Notes under the pieces: generated by a model
Database searches by the model: none
Seen by the model: only the letters and a program-made list of their open reading frames with translations
Told to the model about the DNA's origin: nothing
Source of the DNA: Candidatus Saccharimonadota bacterium
GTDB lineage: Bacteria; Patescibacteriota; Saccharimonadia; Saccharimonadales; AWTP1-31
Reading direction: 5' to 3'
Assembly: GCA_026395435.1 (NCBI GenBank)
Contig: JAPLYT010000013.1
Coordinates: 1 to 45,023, forward strand
DNA length: 45,023 nucleotides
Part shown: positions 33,028 to 41,935 of the stretch, in pieces
Numbering within the stretch: position 1 is the stretch's first letter
How the letters are laid out: each line of letters opens with the position of its first letter
Translations under genes and position numbers: made by a program

Positions 33028-34378
33028 ACTGTTTCCTCCTTATTATTTCAAATACAAATATCAGAGCCCACGCCGTCACCGCTGCCTCACTCCACAGGGC
33101 GATTTGCATAGAAACTGATACGTGAGAAAACTGGGCTGCCCTTGGAAAAAGCATGACTGTACTGCAGGCGGTCATTGCCGAGAAAAACTGAGCTCCAGTG
33201 TCATGAGCCGATGGCACGAATACGGTACCGGCAAATAGTCCGACAATAGAGCTGAATGTCTGAACCGACAGATAGAACATCAGAAACAATACCTGGCTGA
33301 CTGCACTGCCGTGAAGCGCAAAGTACATGGGTAGACCAATGATGAGCCCACAGAAAAGAACACCCAATGATTCACTCAGTACCAGACTCTTGGGCCCACC
33401 AAGTAACACGGCTTCAGGTGGAATAGCACGACGCATGGTTCCTCGAATATCACAGGCGAACATCGCAGCTAAAATGGCGCCCAGTATGAGCATCCCGTAG
33501 GGATCACTGAATGTCGTGCCCCGGACTAACATTGAAATCGCTGTCGATAATGAAAGTAGCATAGCAATGCCAAATGATGTTCTCGTGCGATTATTACGCC
33601 ACAATTTTACCAAGAACCAGGCTGATAGCGGGAGAAATTTAGGGATGATTTGCCTATGTTCAGGCTTAGAGCCGTGAAGAGTCCCTACCGAGTGATAAAA
33701 ATATGAATCAATGAGCCCATAGCACTGCAAGGCGATGATTGCATAAATTACAATGATGATTTGATTGAAGTGCTGGCCACCGGATGATTGCAAAAGATGA
33801 TCAAAAAGCGCCAGTAGAACACTCACCTGACCTACAAACAGGACTGTTTTTATAAATGGCGAAGATGGCCTACGTGCCAGCAAACCCACCATGCCACTGA
33901 GTAATCCGAGCGCCCATGCCAGGCTAAGCATCACCGCTGAAACTCCAAGCTTTTGGGCTATTGTACAGACTATAGATAGTCCAAATACGACCAAAATACC
34001 CCAAATGACCACGATAGGTAACATCGTACAGAACCACCGTTGCCGTGGGCGTAGTGGCATGAGCGAAATCATCGACTGCATGACTATGCGACTTCCTGCT
34101 TGCTGGAATATACCCGTTGCAAGCATCGCAAAACCTCCCAAGATAAATCCTATACTCAGCACAATTGCAAAAAGCACAGACGATGGAATACCCGTGGGGA
34201 GTTGTGCATTGTGCAGAGTTTTAGCCATGACATACCCTCCGCACACAGCACCGACGTAGAACCCTGTAATCCGCGTAAGCGCAGACCGCAATGGGTTTTC
34301 GCTTCCTCCACCGAACCGCGTCGATACAATAGTCGCGTAAAGCAACCGTGATGACCTACTTTGAGATTGCGGCGTCAT
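33014..34378 (-). CDS. ABC transporter permease, multi-pass
   Basis: A 454-aa hydrophobic protein with about ten to twelve membrane segments and no ATP-binding motif. It follows the ABC ATPase with a 23-nt overlap and a GGAG ribosome-binding site, so it is the membrane partner of that ATPase. It belongs in type with large ABC-2-like permeases of bacteriocin or antibiotic exporters, rather than substrate-binding importers, but the exact family is not clear to me. Export of the 65-aa peptide encoded upstream is the simplest hypothesis. Confidence 0.8.
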   Translation of the reverse strand: MTPQSQSRSSRLLYATIVSTRFGGGSENPLRSALTRITGFYVGAVCGGYVMAKTLHNAQLPTGIPSSVLFAIVLSIGFILGGFAMLATGIFQQAGSRIVMQSMISLMPLRPRQRWFCTMLPIVVIWGILVVFGLSIVCTIAQKLGVSAVMLSLAWALGLLSGMVGLLARRPSSPFIKTVLFVGQVSVLLALFDHLLQSSGGQHFNQIIIVIYAIIALQCYGLIDSYFYHSVGTLHGSKPEHRQIIPKFLPLSAWFLVKLWRNNRTRTSFGIAMLLSLSTAISMLVRGTTFSDPYGMLILGAILAAMFACDIRGTMRRAIPPEAVLLGGPKSLVLSESLGVLFCGLIIGLPMYFALHGSAVSQVLFLMFYLSVQTFSSIVGLFAGTVFVPSAHDTGAQFFSAMTACSTVMLFPRAAQFSHVSVSMQIALWSEAAVTAWALIFVFEIIRRKQYGRT

Positions 34379-35108
34379 TGTACAGCTCCATAAATCGTGA
34401 CTCTACACTGCCATATTGCCTAACTATAGTTGCGGTAGCTTCTCTGAGAACGATGTGGCCTCGACGTATCATAACGATTTCGTCAGCGAATCGTTCTGCC
34501 CACCAAAGATCATGGGTGGCTGCAATAATGGCCGACCCCGATTGCATTCGCGCTTTTAAGAGTGCTTCTGCTCGAATTATGGCAATCGGGTCGAGGCCGT
34601 TACGTAGCTCATCCACAATGATGAAATGGGGATCGTGAAGCAATCCTGCGATGATCTGAACTTTCTTTTTATTGCCATGACTCAAGTACCCGAGCTGTTG
34701 GTCAAAAGAAGTGAAGATAAGATCACGCGCCATCTGCTCTACACGCCTTCGCATGAGTACACGGCTTTGACTGGGGAGCTGAACCGACATGAGCAGTTCG
34801 AAGTACTCCCGAGCAGTAAGCTCAGGAATGATCCAGGTGTCGTCGTCGGGCACATACCCAACCGCTCGCTTAACGAGCGGATTGTCACTATGCGCCTTTT
34901 GCCCATTGATCCTGACTTCACCCTCAATTGGCGGCAATAGCCCAACCAGCGATTCTACAAGTGTGGTCTTGCCACTACCATTAGCCCCGACGATGCACGT
35001 CACCGTACCTGGCGTTACGACCAAAAACGGGATATTGATTTCAAAGCGAGCATTACGCCGGACCCGTAGTCCGTCGACGCTGAGTAGAAGTCGTTGTCGT
35101 TTTCTCAT
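34356..35108 (-). CDS. ABC transporter ATP-binding protein
   Basis: 250 aa from the ATG at 35108, chosen because AGGGA lies upstream; a start 17 codons earlier is possible. Walker A GANGSGKTT, Q-loop region VGYVPDDD, signature YLSHGNKKKVQI (SHGNK in place of SGGQ), Walker B FIIVDELR and the switch His in AATHDLWW are present. The signature variant is seen in ABC-2-type exporters. It overlaps the protease gene by 56 nt and is followed by the permease. It drives the exporter of the peptide locus. Confidence 0.93.
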   Translation of the reverse strand: MRKRQRLLLSVDGLRVRRNARFEINIPFLVVTPGTVTCIVGANGSGKTTLVESLVGLLPPIEGEVRINGQKAHSDNPLVKRAVGYVPDDDTWIIPELTAREYFELLMSVQLPSQSRVLMRRRVEQMARDLIFTSFDQQLGYLSHGNKKKVQIIAGLLHDPHFIIVDELRNGLDPIAIIRAEALLKARMQSGSAIIAATHDLWWAERFADEIVMIRRGHIVLREATATIVRQYGSVESRFMELYNDAAISK

Positions 35109-35946
35109 AGCTATATCCCTTTCTGAATGAAGTGATTTCTTTACTAAGCGCCTGGCCATCTCCGTATGAAGGTAGCCAACTCGCTGCGTGGAATATGCAG
35201 ACTACCCTGCTTGCCTCCGCCACTACATGAGCATCTATCGCCCATCCAATAAGTCCGAGTATTGCAGCCGAAACAATCCCCATCAACGGACCCATAAGCG
35301 CAGAGAGAATATTTCGTTTGCGCGAGAGTTGGTGATGTACAATTCCGAGCCGTAATCCTCGAACAATGATGACAGGCGTATGATTTGATGACTTACTAAT
35401 TACCACGTGCATATATTCATGCACAATCGTGGTGAACCACAGGATGCTGATGCAAAACAATGAGAGCAAAGCGTATGATGGCATGCCTGCAATAATACTT
35501 AACATGCTAACGAATATTGTAAGAACTGCCAACTGACTCATTGCCTGACTAACAGCAATGGCAATTGCCCTGTGTGTTGCAGGGAACCGAGATGCGTGTG
35601 ACTGCAACGTCACTCCTTGTAGTCTCCATCGAGTTCTTTGAACTATGATTTGAACCTGAGCCTTTCGCGTACGGCGAATAGCGATACCCCCAATAGAATT
35701 CAAGAAGTCTATGAGCTCCATCCATTCACTGTCGGTCAAACCTGAAGCGATTGAATAGGCATACCACTGTGAAACCTCAATTCCTTTTCCAAGTACGTTC
35801 AGCACATCTCGAGCTTTACCTGAAATGATATGCCGCGCCCCGTTCGCATGATCGAACAGCATACGTTGTCTTACTTGTAGTCTCGGAGCGAGCGACACCA
35901 CGTCGCCTGCATGAATGATTCCAAGGCTTTCAGTGAAGAAGTCCAT
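35053..35946 (-). CDS. M50-type membrane metalloprotease with PqqD-like N-terminal domain
   Basis: 297 aa from the ATG at 35946, which overlaps the peptide stop codon (TAATG); a TTG 12 codons earlier is less likely. The N-terminal 100 residues (LAPRLQVRQRMLFDHANG, then helices) resemble PqqD-like peptide-recognition domains. The membrane part carries the zinc motif HEYMH (about 176-180) in a hydrophobic helix and a second Asp motif in LPSYGDGQ (about 258-265), as in site-2 proteases. In YydFGHIJ-type RiPP loci, the M50 protease YydH sits beside an ABC pair, the same layout as here without the radical SAM enzyme. It is coupled to the peptide gene and overlaps the ATPase. Confidence 0.8.
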   Translation of the reverse strand: MDFFTESLGIIHAGDVVSLAPRLQVRQRMLFDHANGARHIISGKARDVLNVLGKGIEVSQWYAYSIASGLTDSEWMELIDFLNSIGGIAIRRTRKAQVQIIVQRTRWRLQGVTLQSHASRFPATHRAIAIAVSQAMSQLAVLTIFVSMLSIIAGMPSYALLSLFCISILWFTTIVHEYMHVVISKSSNHTPVIIVRGLRLGIVHHQLSRKRNILSALMGPLMGIVSAAILGLIGWAIDAHVVAEASRVVCIFHAASWLPSYGDGQALSKEITSFRKGYSYEKTTTTSTQRRRTTGPA

Positions 35947-36143
35947 TATCGACACATGAATGTTGCTTTGCCGTGCAACCAATCGATGACGACGCTTTTA
36001 GCGCCTTTCCACCCACAGATCATTAAGGCTGCAATTGCTACTGAACCGATTGCGATCACCCATGCTGTTGCTGCAACAATAATCGCCGCTTCTTTGGCGT
36101 CATAATCTACTGATGAATCGGCCAAAACTCCTGAATTACCCAT
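35946..36143 (-). CDS. Small hydrophobic peptide, candidate bacteriocin or RiPP precursor (65 aa)
   Basis: A 65-aa peptide. The first 18 residues are hydrophilic and acidic (MGNSGVLADSSVDYDAKE), then a Gly/Ala/Ile-rich membrane-active segment at about 19-42, then a basic amphipathic end with Cys43, Cys64 and three Lys. This split into acidic leader and hydrophobic-cationic core fits bacteriocin or RiPP precursors. The stop overlaps the protease start. It could equally be a small membrane protein of the transporter. An AGAGG lies very close to the ATG, so the ribosome-binding site is imperfect. Confidence 0.65.
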   Translation of the reverse strand: MGNSGVLADSSVDYDAKEAAIIVAATAWVIAIGSVAIAALMICGWKGAKSVVIDWLHGKATFMCR

Positions 36144-36379
36144 ACCTCTGCCTACCCTTTTCCATGATCATCATACCGTGCTGGTTTGATGATTATTAAG
36201 CGTTACGTTGATGGTGTAGCTACACGTGACTATGTTTTACGCCCTTGCAAGAACCGCGTCAAATGTTATTAGCATACGGAGCGAACGTGAGAATTTTCAA
36301 TAAGCGAATGTCAATCTTGAAATTCGTTGTATATAAAATGACGATATTTTTGACATCACAAAACCTACCAAAAGTACTA
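36144..36379. other. Intergenic region between folD and the peptide gene
   Basis: Holds the probable promoter of the minus-strand peptide operon. Candidates are TATGAT about 24 nt before the ATG and a TTGACG-17-TAAAAC pair further up; neither is strong. A short palindrome (TAGCTA) lies at about 36216-36221. No gene or terminator is visible. Confidence 0.4.
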
Positions 36380-37186
36380 TTATTTTGAAGATTTAAGCGC
36401 TGAGCGGAGGACGTTGTCGAATAACGCACAGATGGTCAGTGGGCCGACGCCACCTTTTTCTGGCGTGATGGTAATGTTGGGCAATTCACGGACAGAAGCG
36501 GCGATGTCACCGACGAGGCCGTTGCTATCGGTGGCGACGCCTGCGTCCACGATGATTGCTTCTGGCTTGACCATATCAGCCGTGATGAGTGCTGGTACTC
36601 CTGTAGCACAAACGAGTACATCGGCGTCTTTGGTAGCGTCTGCCAGGTTCTTTACCGACCGGTCGAGAACGGTCACCGGGAGGTCTGAAGCTTCCCATAA
36701 AGCTGCGAGCGGTTTACCCACGAGCCGTCCATTTCCGACAATTACGATATTCTTGCCACGCAGATCAATATTGTATCCGGCGATAAGCCAGTTTATCGCC
36801 ATAGGCGTGGCTGCATCAAACGTAGTCTTGGCGCCCAGGCCATCTACATCTTTGCGAGGATCGACAGCGTTCAATATTTCATCTGTTTGCGAAACGTCAG
36901 GCAGTGGAATCTGGACGATGATACCGTGCGTATCTGGGTCGGCATTCAAAGTTTTGATGGTAGCAAGCGCATCTTTTTGATCGACGTCATGCACGATGAC
37001 ATCTACATCAATATCCTCACCGTATGATTGCTTCATCTTCATGTAGCTATTGACCACCGCACTCGGGTTGGTCCGGACAATAGCCAGGCGCGGCGTTACA
37101 CCACCACTTTGTCGAAGCGAACGGGATTGATGGAGCTGACGCTCTTTGATATAACTAGCCAAATCGAGGCCACTAAGTAATTTCAT
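36380..37186 (-). CDS. folD: Bifunctional methylenetetrahydrofolate dehydrogenase / cyclohydrolase
   Basis: A 268-aa enzyme converting methylene-THF to formyl-THF. It has SYMKMKQSYG with the catalytic Tyr and Lys, VQIPLPD in the active site, VIVGNGRLVGKP for NADP binding, and the family end TPEKGGVGPLTICALF. VGNGRLVGKP has NGR where most have RSxxVGxP, a common variant. An extended -10 (TGG-TTAAAT) lies 7 nt before the ATG. It follows the pilin-like gene by 46 nt and may also be read from that operon. Confidence 0.95.
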   Translation of the reverse strand: MKLLSGLDLASYIKERQLHQSRSLRQSGGVTPRLAIVRTNPSAVVNSYMKMKQSYGEDIDVDVIVHDVDQKDALATIKTLNADPDTHGIIVQIPLPDVSQTDEILNAVDPRKDVDGLGAKTTFDAATPMAINWLIAGYNIDLRGKNIVIVGNGRLVGKPLAALWEASDLPVTVLDRSVKNLADATKDADVLVCATGVPALITADMVKPEAIIVDAGVATDSNGLVGDIAASVRELPNITITPEKGGVGPLTICALFDNVLRSALKSSK

Positions 37187-37193
37187 ATCTGTT

Positions 37194-37202
37194 ATTTAAC
37201 CA
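37194..37202 (-). promoter_or_regulatory. Possible extended -10 of folD
   Basis: TGG-TTAAAT on the minus strand, 7 nt before the ATG at 37186. No good -35, so this is weaker than the other leaderless promoters. Confidence 0.4.
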
Positions 37203-37232
37203 TATTCATCACGTTTTTAACAGAATTTCAAG

Positions 37233-37688
37233 TTAGTTGAGGTGGCTGCGGGAAAAAATCGTTTTACTATTTTCGAGTGTTGCGCTTAGTACGTACTTGA
37301 CGCAGGGTTTCTTGACATTGTCGCAGGCCATATCATCGGATGCCGTTGGCTGATAACTATAGATATTTGCAGTAGGCTTAGCCACCAGCGTCCCGCTTGT
37401 CCCCTTTGGATCTTTCATCTCCTCGGGTGTGAGGTCTTTTATGTTTTTGCGTACCCATGCACTATCGTTTAGATTTTTTAGCGTCGGATAGTACGCAGAT
37501 TGGGCAAAGAACGACTCGAGGCGTAAATGGAACGATTTAATGTCTGATTGACGTTGGGCGTCCCGCTTATTTCGAGAAATCTGCATGAACGAGTTCAGCC
37601 CAAATGACACGACAACTCCGATAAGTATAACCACGACAAACGTCTCAATAACGCTCAGCCCAAAATCCGGTTTTCGTAGTTTAGTCAT
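37233..37688 (-). CDS. Type IV pilin-like protein (151 aa)
   Basis: A 151-aa prepilin. The short basic leader ends at FG, followed by LSVIETFVVVILIGVVVSFG, the N-methylated hydrophobic helix with Glu at position 5. The globular part has DAQRQSDIKSFHLRLESFF, matching the main pilin at 44308, and a Cys pair near the end (MACDNVKKPC). It closes the pilMNO operon. It may be a second major pilin or a minor one. Confidence 0.88.
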   Translation of the reverse strand: MTKLRKPDFGLSVIETFVVVILIGVVVSFGLNSFMQISRNKRDAQRQSDIKSFHLRLESFFAQSAYYPTLKNLNDSAWVRKNIKDLTPEEMKDPKGTSGTLVAKPTANIYSYQPTASDDMACDNVKKPCVKYVLSATLENSKTIFSRSHLN

Positions 37689-37724
37689 TATACATCCTTT
37701 AGTCTAGTATACCTGAAATTGAGC

Positions 37725-38024
37725 TTATTCTTGAAATGGATTTTCGCGAGCATCCTTGAAGAGTGTCTTCACTTCACTACTGTTATTCTCAAGTTTTTTG
37801 AGCTTATTCGCCGTCGATTGGTCTATCTTAAGCTGTTTGATAGTTTGCACTTTTTCATTAATGGACGTATCAGACGGCTGCTTTCTATTAAGAATATTTA
37901 TCTGGACCACAAGCGCTGCATACAAGATGGCGACCACCGTAATGCTAATAACAACACTATGATGGCGAAGCCACGCAAGTGCTTTAAAGATTAGTGGTAG
38001 GATATTTTTTACATCTGTATTCAT
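37725..38024 (-). CDS. Small bitopic membrane protein of the pilus operon (99 aa)
   Basis: 99 aa with one membrane segment at about 23-45 (VVISITVVAILYAALVV) and a charged, helical C-terminal part. The start overlaps pilO by 4 nt. Its place after pilO is where pilP is found elsewhere, but it is shorter and lacks the PilP lipoprotein signal, so it may be a functional stand-in in a bacterium lacking an outer membrane. That is inference. Confidence 0.72.
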   Translation of the reverse strand: MNTDVKNILPLIFKALAWLRHHSVVISITVVAILYAALVVQINILNRKQPSDTSINEKVQTIKQLKIDQSTANKLKKLENNSSEVKTLFKDARENPFQE

Positions 38025-38620
38025 GGTTTTATATAGGTACTTAACACCAAATTAAAGGTCAGGTTATTACGGTTAGAGGTAGTGGGCTGAATTGTTACGC
38101 TGGTAACTTGCGCGGTTCGTCTGTTTTTCTCAAGCTTACTCAAGAAGTCGAGAAATTTCTCATAGCTGATGGGAGCTCCGGTGTCTTGCTGAACCGTAAT
38201 TTGCATTTCATAGAGCTTCGGGATGCCTGCCACTGGTGTCACCTGGGTGACGGCCGTCTTTGCTCCAGAGATTTTAGATGACTGTCCAAGTGTCGAGGCG
38301 GGGAAGCTTACACTACTCAATTTGATGCCCAAACTTGAGGCAATCGATGTGATATCGCGAACCGTACGAGCTTGATCTTTATCCTGCGGCACAACAGATT
38401 GGGCAATACCGTTTAGCTCTTTGTATGTTTCGATATCCTTCTTTGCTTTCACCAAAAAACTTTGTTGCTCGTCGAGCACACGGTTCTCTAGCTTGACCGC
38501 CACGAGCTCGTCAGAACTCTTTTTGAGAATTCCAAAACTACTGATGAAAGCCACGATAATACCTGCGGTCATGAGTATCGAGAGACAAATCATGGCATAA
38601 AAGGTCTTTTTAGTGGTCAT
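38021..38620 (-). CDS. pilO: Pilus assembly protein PilO-like
   Basis: A 199-aa protein with one N-terminal membrane segment (about 8-28), a coiled coil (about 35-75) and a ferredoxin-like end (about 120-199), the build of PilO, which forms the inner-membrane alignment complex with PilN and PilM. Its start overlaps the pilN stop by 4 nt. Confidence 0.85.
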   Translation of the reverse strand: MTTKKTFYAMICLSILMTAGIIVAFISSFGILKKSSDELVAVKLENRVLDEQQSFLVKAKKDIETYKELNGIAQSVVPQDKDQARTVRDITSIASSLGIKLSSVSFPASTLGQSSKISGAKTAVTQVTPVAGIPKLYEMQITVQQDTGAPISYEKFLDFLSKLEKNRRTAQVTSVTIQPTTSNRNNLTFNLVLSTYIKP

Positions 38621-39213
38621 GATTTTGGCCCTTCTGGTGCGATAAACAAGTACGATTTGTTATCGCTAAACTGCGTCCTAATGATGACAGTGCAAGGATA
38701 ACGTGGGTCAGTGGCAGCGTCACTACAAGTGATATTAATAATGTCTGCTTTATCGAAAATCTTGTTTGCTGGGTCGGCTAAGTTCACTTGGATCTGCGTA
38801 CCCGTATTGTAATCCGATGCCACAGCAGTTAGCACCACGCTACGCTCAGTTTTACTAATTTTAAGATCGCTCAAACTGGTATTGGCCGGCATCACGGCGC
38901 CAATTTGCTTCAATAATTTACTAAACAAAATTTCTCGAGACAAGACATCGGTGGTGAGCTTTATATTGCCCGATATCTCCTCAACTTTGGTTTGTACGGA
39001 CTCCAAATTTTGACTCTTGATCGCATCTTGCGAACCTTGGACTTGGGCAGCATAGGCAGTTTTTGATTGTTTCATGTAGAATACCCCACCCTGCGTAATG
39101 AGCAGCATACCAAGAATGGATCCGAACAACACAATGCTAATTTTAAACAGCATAAAATTGCGACGAGACAGAGCGATATCGTTCTTAGTATCAGGGGGTA
39201 GAAGGTTGATCAT
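38617..39213 (-). CDS. pilN: Pilus assembly protein PilN-like
   Basis: 198 aa from the ATG at 39213, which overlaps the pilM stop (ATGA) and has AAGGGGG upstream. It begins MINLLPPDTK, the conserved PilN tail that binds PilM, then a membrane segment at about 22-44 (FKISIVLFGSILGMLLITQG), a coiled coil and a C-terminal domain. The frame is open further upstream into pilM, which is not coding. Confidence 0.9.
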   Translation of the reverse strand: MINLLPPDTKNDIALSRRNFMLFKISIVLFGSILGMLLITQGGVFYMKQSKTAYAAQVQGSQDAIKSQNLESVQTKVEEISGNIKLTTDVLSREILFSKLLKQIGAVMPANTSLSDLKISKTERSVVLTAVASDYNTGTQIQVNLADPANKIFDKADIINITCSDAATDPRYPCTVIIRTQFSDNKSYLFIAPEGPKS

Positions 39214-40274
39214 AGAAAGACCCCCTTCGGTGGAACCAAGGCAAGGCCAGCAACAGTCATAAACTGAGCACGCTGAGCCTCCCGTATCGGCTCTAGGCCT
39301 GTCTGATATTTCACAATTTGCCAAGGATCTGATGTTCGCACTGGTATGCGCAATGTATTGGTCATTCGATCTGCGAGGCCGGGGAGGTCTGCCCCTAATC
39401 CCATGATCACAATCTGTGTGATGCCTTGTTTTTGAGTATATCGATCATCGTAATACCGAATCATCCGCTTTATTTCTAGGAACAGTTGATCCAAGATCGG
39501 CTCAAGTGCCATTGAGATTTCGTTTTGTTTGATACTATAGTTCAGCCCAAATTTCGTTTTGATAAGTCGAGCCTCTTCTGGGGTAACACCAAGTTGAGAA
39601 GAGATGTTAGACGTGAAATTGTCACCTCCACCACCGACGGTGCCCGTAGCAATAATGTTTCCATCATACATAGTGATGTCAGCTGACGATTTTCCAAAGT
39701 CTATTAAAACCGTAGGAGATGTAAAGTGATCTTTTCCGTTAATCAGTCTCGTCGACGCGTCGACGCTCGTTTCGATAATGACAGGCTCAATGTCGAGAGA
39801 TTGGGCGAGTTCGAGGTAAGAGTCAACGATCTGTTTCGGGGCGGCAACAGCAAAAAGCTCTACATATTCAGGGGTTTCATAGAGCTGCGTGTAGTCGAGA
39901 TAGAGACTATCAATGGCGACAGGTATGTATTGCTCAGCTTCTAGTTGGACTGCGTCGGATACTTCTTTTTCTTCAAGGTGTGGTAGACGGATGGCTCGGC
40001 TAAATGTGCGAGCTGAGGGAATTGTGAGGGCAACTCGCGATGTTGAAATGTCTCCTTTAATGCCTGACTTGAGCATTTGTTTGACCGCTCGGGCTACCTC
40101 TGGCACGTCCACAAGAACCCCCTCTTTAATCGCGTCTGGATCAAAGGTACACGAACCGTATCCGAGGATCGTCCGTTTTCCATCGTGCTCTTCGATCTGC
40201 ATCGCCTGAGCGGTGCCAATGCCGATATCGAGCCCAAATAGTGGTTTATCGCGAAAAAAGTATGTATATTTCAT
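39210..40274 (-). CDS. pilM: Pilus assembly ATPase-fold protein PilM
   Basis: A 354-aa actin-like protein of the type IV pilus. It has GLDIGIGTAQAMQIE (phosphate 1 motif), VLIDFGKSSADITMY (phosphate 2), and MGLGADLPGLADRM (adenosine motif). It binds the PilN N-terminus in the cytoplasm. It begins after an extended -10 promoter and AGGA, so pilM-N-O and the two genes after them form one operon. Confidence 0.95.
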   Translation of the reverse strand: MKYTYFFRDKPLFGLDIGIGTAQAMQIEEHDGKRTILGYGSCTFDPDAIKEGVLVDVPEVARAVKQMLKSGIKGDISTSRVALTIPSARTFSRAIRLPHLEEKEVSDAVQLEAEQYIPVAIDSLYLDYTQLYETPEYVELFAVAAPKQIVDSYLELAQSLDIEPVIIETSVDASTRLINGKDHFTSPTVLIDFGKSSADITMYDGNIIATGTVGGGGDNFTSNISSQLGVTPEEARLIKTKFGLNYSIKQNEISMALEPILDQLFLEIKRMIRYYDDRYTQKQGITQIVIMGLGADLPGLADRMTNTLRIPVRTSDPWQIVKYQTGLEPIREAQRAQFMTVAGLALVPPKGVFL

Positions 40275-40310
40275 AGTCCTGCTTGCCCGTCAAAGCATGA
40301 GCTTTATCCT

Positions 40311-40319
40311 AGTATACCA
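40311..40319 (-). promoter_or_regulatory. Extended -10 promoter of the pilMNO operon
   Basis: TGG-TATACT on the minus strand, about 36 nt before the pilM ATG, with a 5' leader that includes AGGA. It lies between the PilX-like gene and pilM. The -35 is not obvious. Confidence 0.55.
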
Positions 40320-40330
40320 GATAGCAACGC

Positions 40331-41935
40331 TCACGGCTTGGTCAAAACTTCACGCCACGAAAGGATAGTATAACTGCTCGTGATCGGGAAGCTTGGCGGT
40401 GGGGCATACAACAAATTATTGTCATATTCGGTCGTATTATTTTCGATGCCCGAAATATATCCATTTACCGGATCTCGAACGGCATCACCGCATGCCCCTC
40501 CGACCTGCCATGTCCAGGTCCACGGTTGCCGTGTAGCGACCGATCCATAGAAGTTAAACTGCTGATTGGAATTCACCCAGCCTCGTGTGCACCGATTGCT
40601 ATTGACCCGATATTTTAATGGGTACTCGACCGTTCCCGCTTGGGCGATCATGGCTGCGTCTACTTCGAAGGTGAAGCTTCCGGTACTTGGCGGTGCATAC
40701 GGAGCGATAAGTACCGAGCCTTCAGCCACAAGGCCGATTGCATCTTGTCCATTTTTGGTGCTATAGACGATATCATCAGCCACCACAATATTGGCATTAT
40801 CGCTAGTTGCCAACCGCCCTGCAGCAATAGTCACCCGTCCATGGTAGGTAGGGTTGGTGCGAACCCAAACATTATCTTCGGCAAAGATAACACCTGATGC
40901 AGGAATAGTAATCCCCGAACCAACCACCGTCCGGCTCAATGCCGATGTGTATGGTGTGCTTGTATCTGTCTCGCCATTTACCGTCGACAGATCATAGGTT
41001 CCATTCGTGTTGAGCTGAATAAGATACCCTTTGGAAATTGAGAATGTAGAACTTCTACGAGGAAGGTACGAAGCCGTGCGCGTACTTGGCACTTGAGAAC
41101 ATGCGTTAGAACTTGTTGCCAGTGCAGATGTGGCCGGGTCATCAGAGAAAGCCGTTTTCTTAATCGTACAAAGATTGCCGCTAATCGCATTGAAATCGAC
41201 GGCTGGTACTGGGTATCGCCAATCAGTTTTTACTCGAGTATTACAATTGACGGGCGAGATGACGCTACTATTACACCAGACACCTGGGTGGCTGGTCGAA
41301 CCATTACCACCCAGTGCAGATGATGGAACATAGGTGCTATTAGCGCTCGTCACATCGGTGGTACTGGGGCCATCCATGCGGACTCCTTGGTTTGAGTGAA
41401 CTGGGCCCGAAGCAGTTTCAGTATTGCCAAACCACACAGCTGAATCAGACACGACGCCATAGCTCGCAAACGACGGAGCACCTATAAACGCATCGATAGT
41501 ACGAAGTATGTCAGAATTTCCGACGCGACCAATGGACCTCACTTTTACTACTGATGAGCCATTAGACTGCGGGTTTATATAAAGCGTATATGTCCCTTGA
41601 TTAACACCATTATCATCTATGTAATTATGCACAAACGGACCGTAGCCGAGTGTCGGATCCGGCGTCATGGCGACAGTACTACCGTCTTTGAAATCACTCG
41701 GGCTGTGGCTTAGGTGCCATAAATAGTAGTTGATCCCCGCTTCCGATATATTGAATGCTTGCTGCCGTTTAACGTTGTTGTTTACGCTATAGAGATTACT
41801 CTCTATCACTATAAATGTGGCTGAGGCCAAAATGGCGATGACGATGATGATTCCGATTGCTGCTGGAAGCACAAACCCATCTCCATCGTTTTTGAGTGGC
41901 CGAATTCTCTGAATGATTTTACGCAAATGAATCAT
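40331..41935 (-). CDS. PilX-like minor pilin component, large
   Basis: A 534-aa protein. After a basic N-terminus, residues about 20-45 (GFVLPAAIGIIIVIAILASA) resemble the pilin helix of PilX-type proteins, and SEAGINYYLWHLS follows as usual. The rest is a Ser/Thr/Asn-rich extracellular part with several Cys pairs, much larger than a normal minor pilin. Its start overlaps the PilW-like gene by 4 nt. It may form the tip complex with the PilV- and PilW-like proteins. Confidence 0.8.
   Translation of the reverse strand: MIHLRKIIQRIRPLKNDGDGFVLPAAIGIIIVIAILASATFIVIESNLYSVNNNVKRQQAFNISEAGINYYLWHLSHSPSDFKDGSTVAMTPDPTLGYGPFVHNYIDDNGVNQGTYTLYINPQSNGSSVVKVRSIGRVGNSDILRTIDAFIGAPSFASYGVVSDSAVWFGNTETASGPVHSNQGVRMDGPSTTDVTSANSTYVPSSALGGNGSTSHPGVWCNSSVISPVNCNTRVKTDWRYPVPAVDFNAISGNLCTIKKTAFSDDPATSALATSSNACSQVPSTRTASYLPRRSSTFSISKGYLIQLNTNGTYDLSTVNGETDTSTPYTSALSRTVVGSGITIPASGVIFAEDNVWVRTNPTYHGRVTIAAGRLATSDNANIVVADDIVYSTKNGQDAIGLVAEGSVLIAPYAPPSTGSFTFEVDAAMIAQAGTVEYPLKYRVNSNRCTRGWVNSNQQFNFYGSVATRQPWTWTWQVGGACGDAVRDPVNGYISGIENNTTEYDNNLLYAPPPSFPITSSYTILSWREVLTKP

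Noticed and set aside
39214-39324. Longer PilN starting inside pilM
   Set aside because: The 37 extra residues are Cys-rich and unlike PilN; the ATG at 39213 has a ribosome-binding site and begins the conserved MINLLPP.
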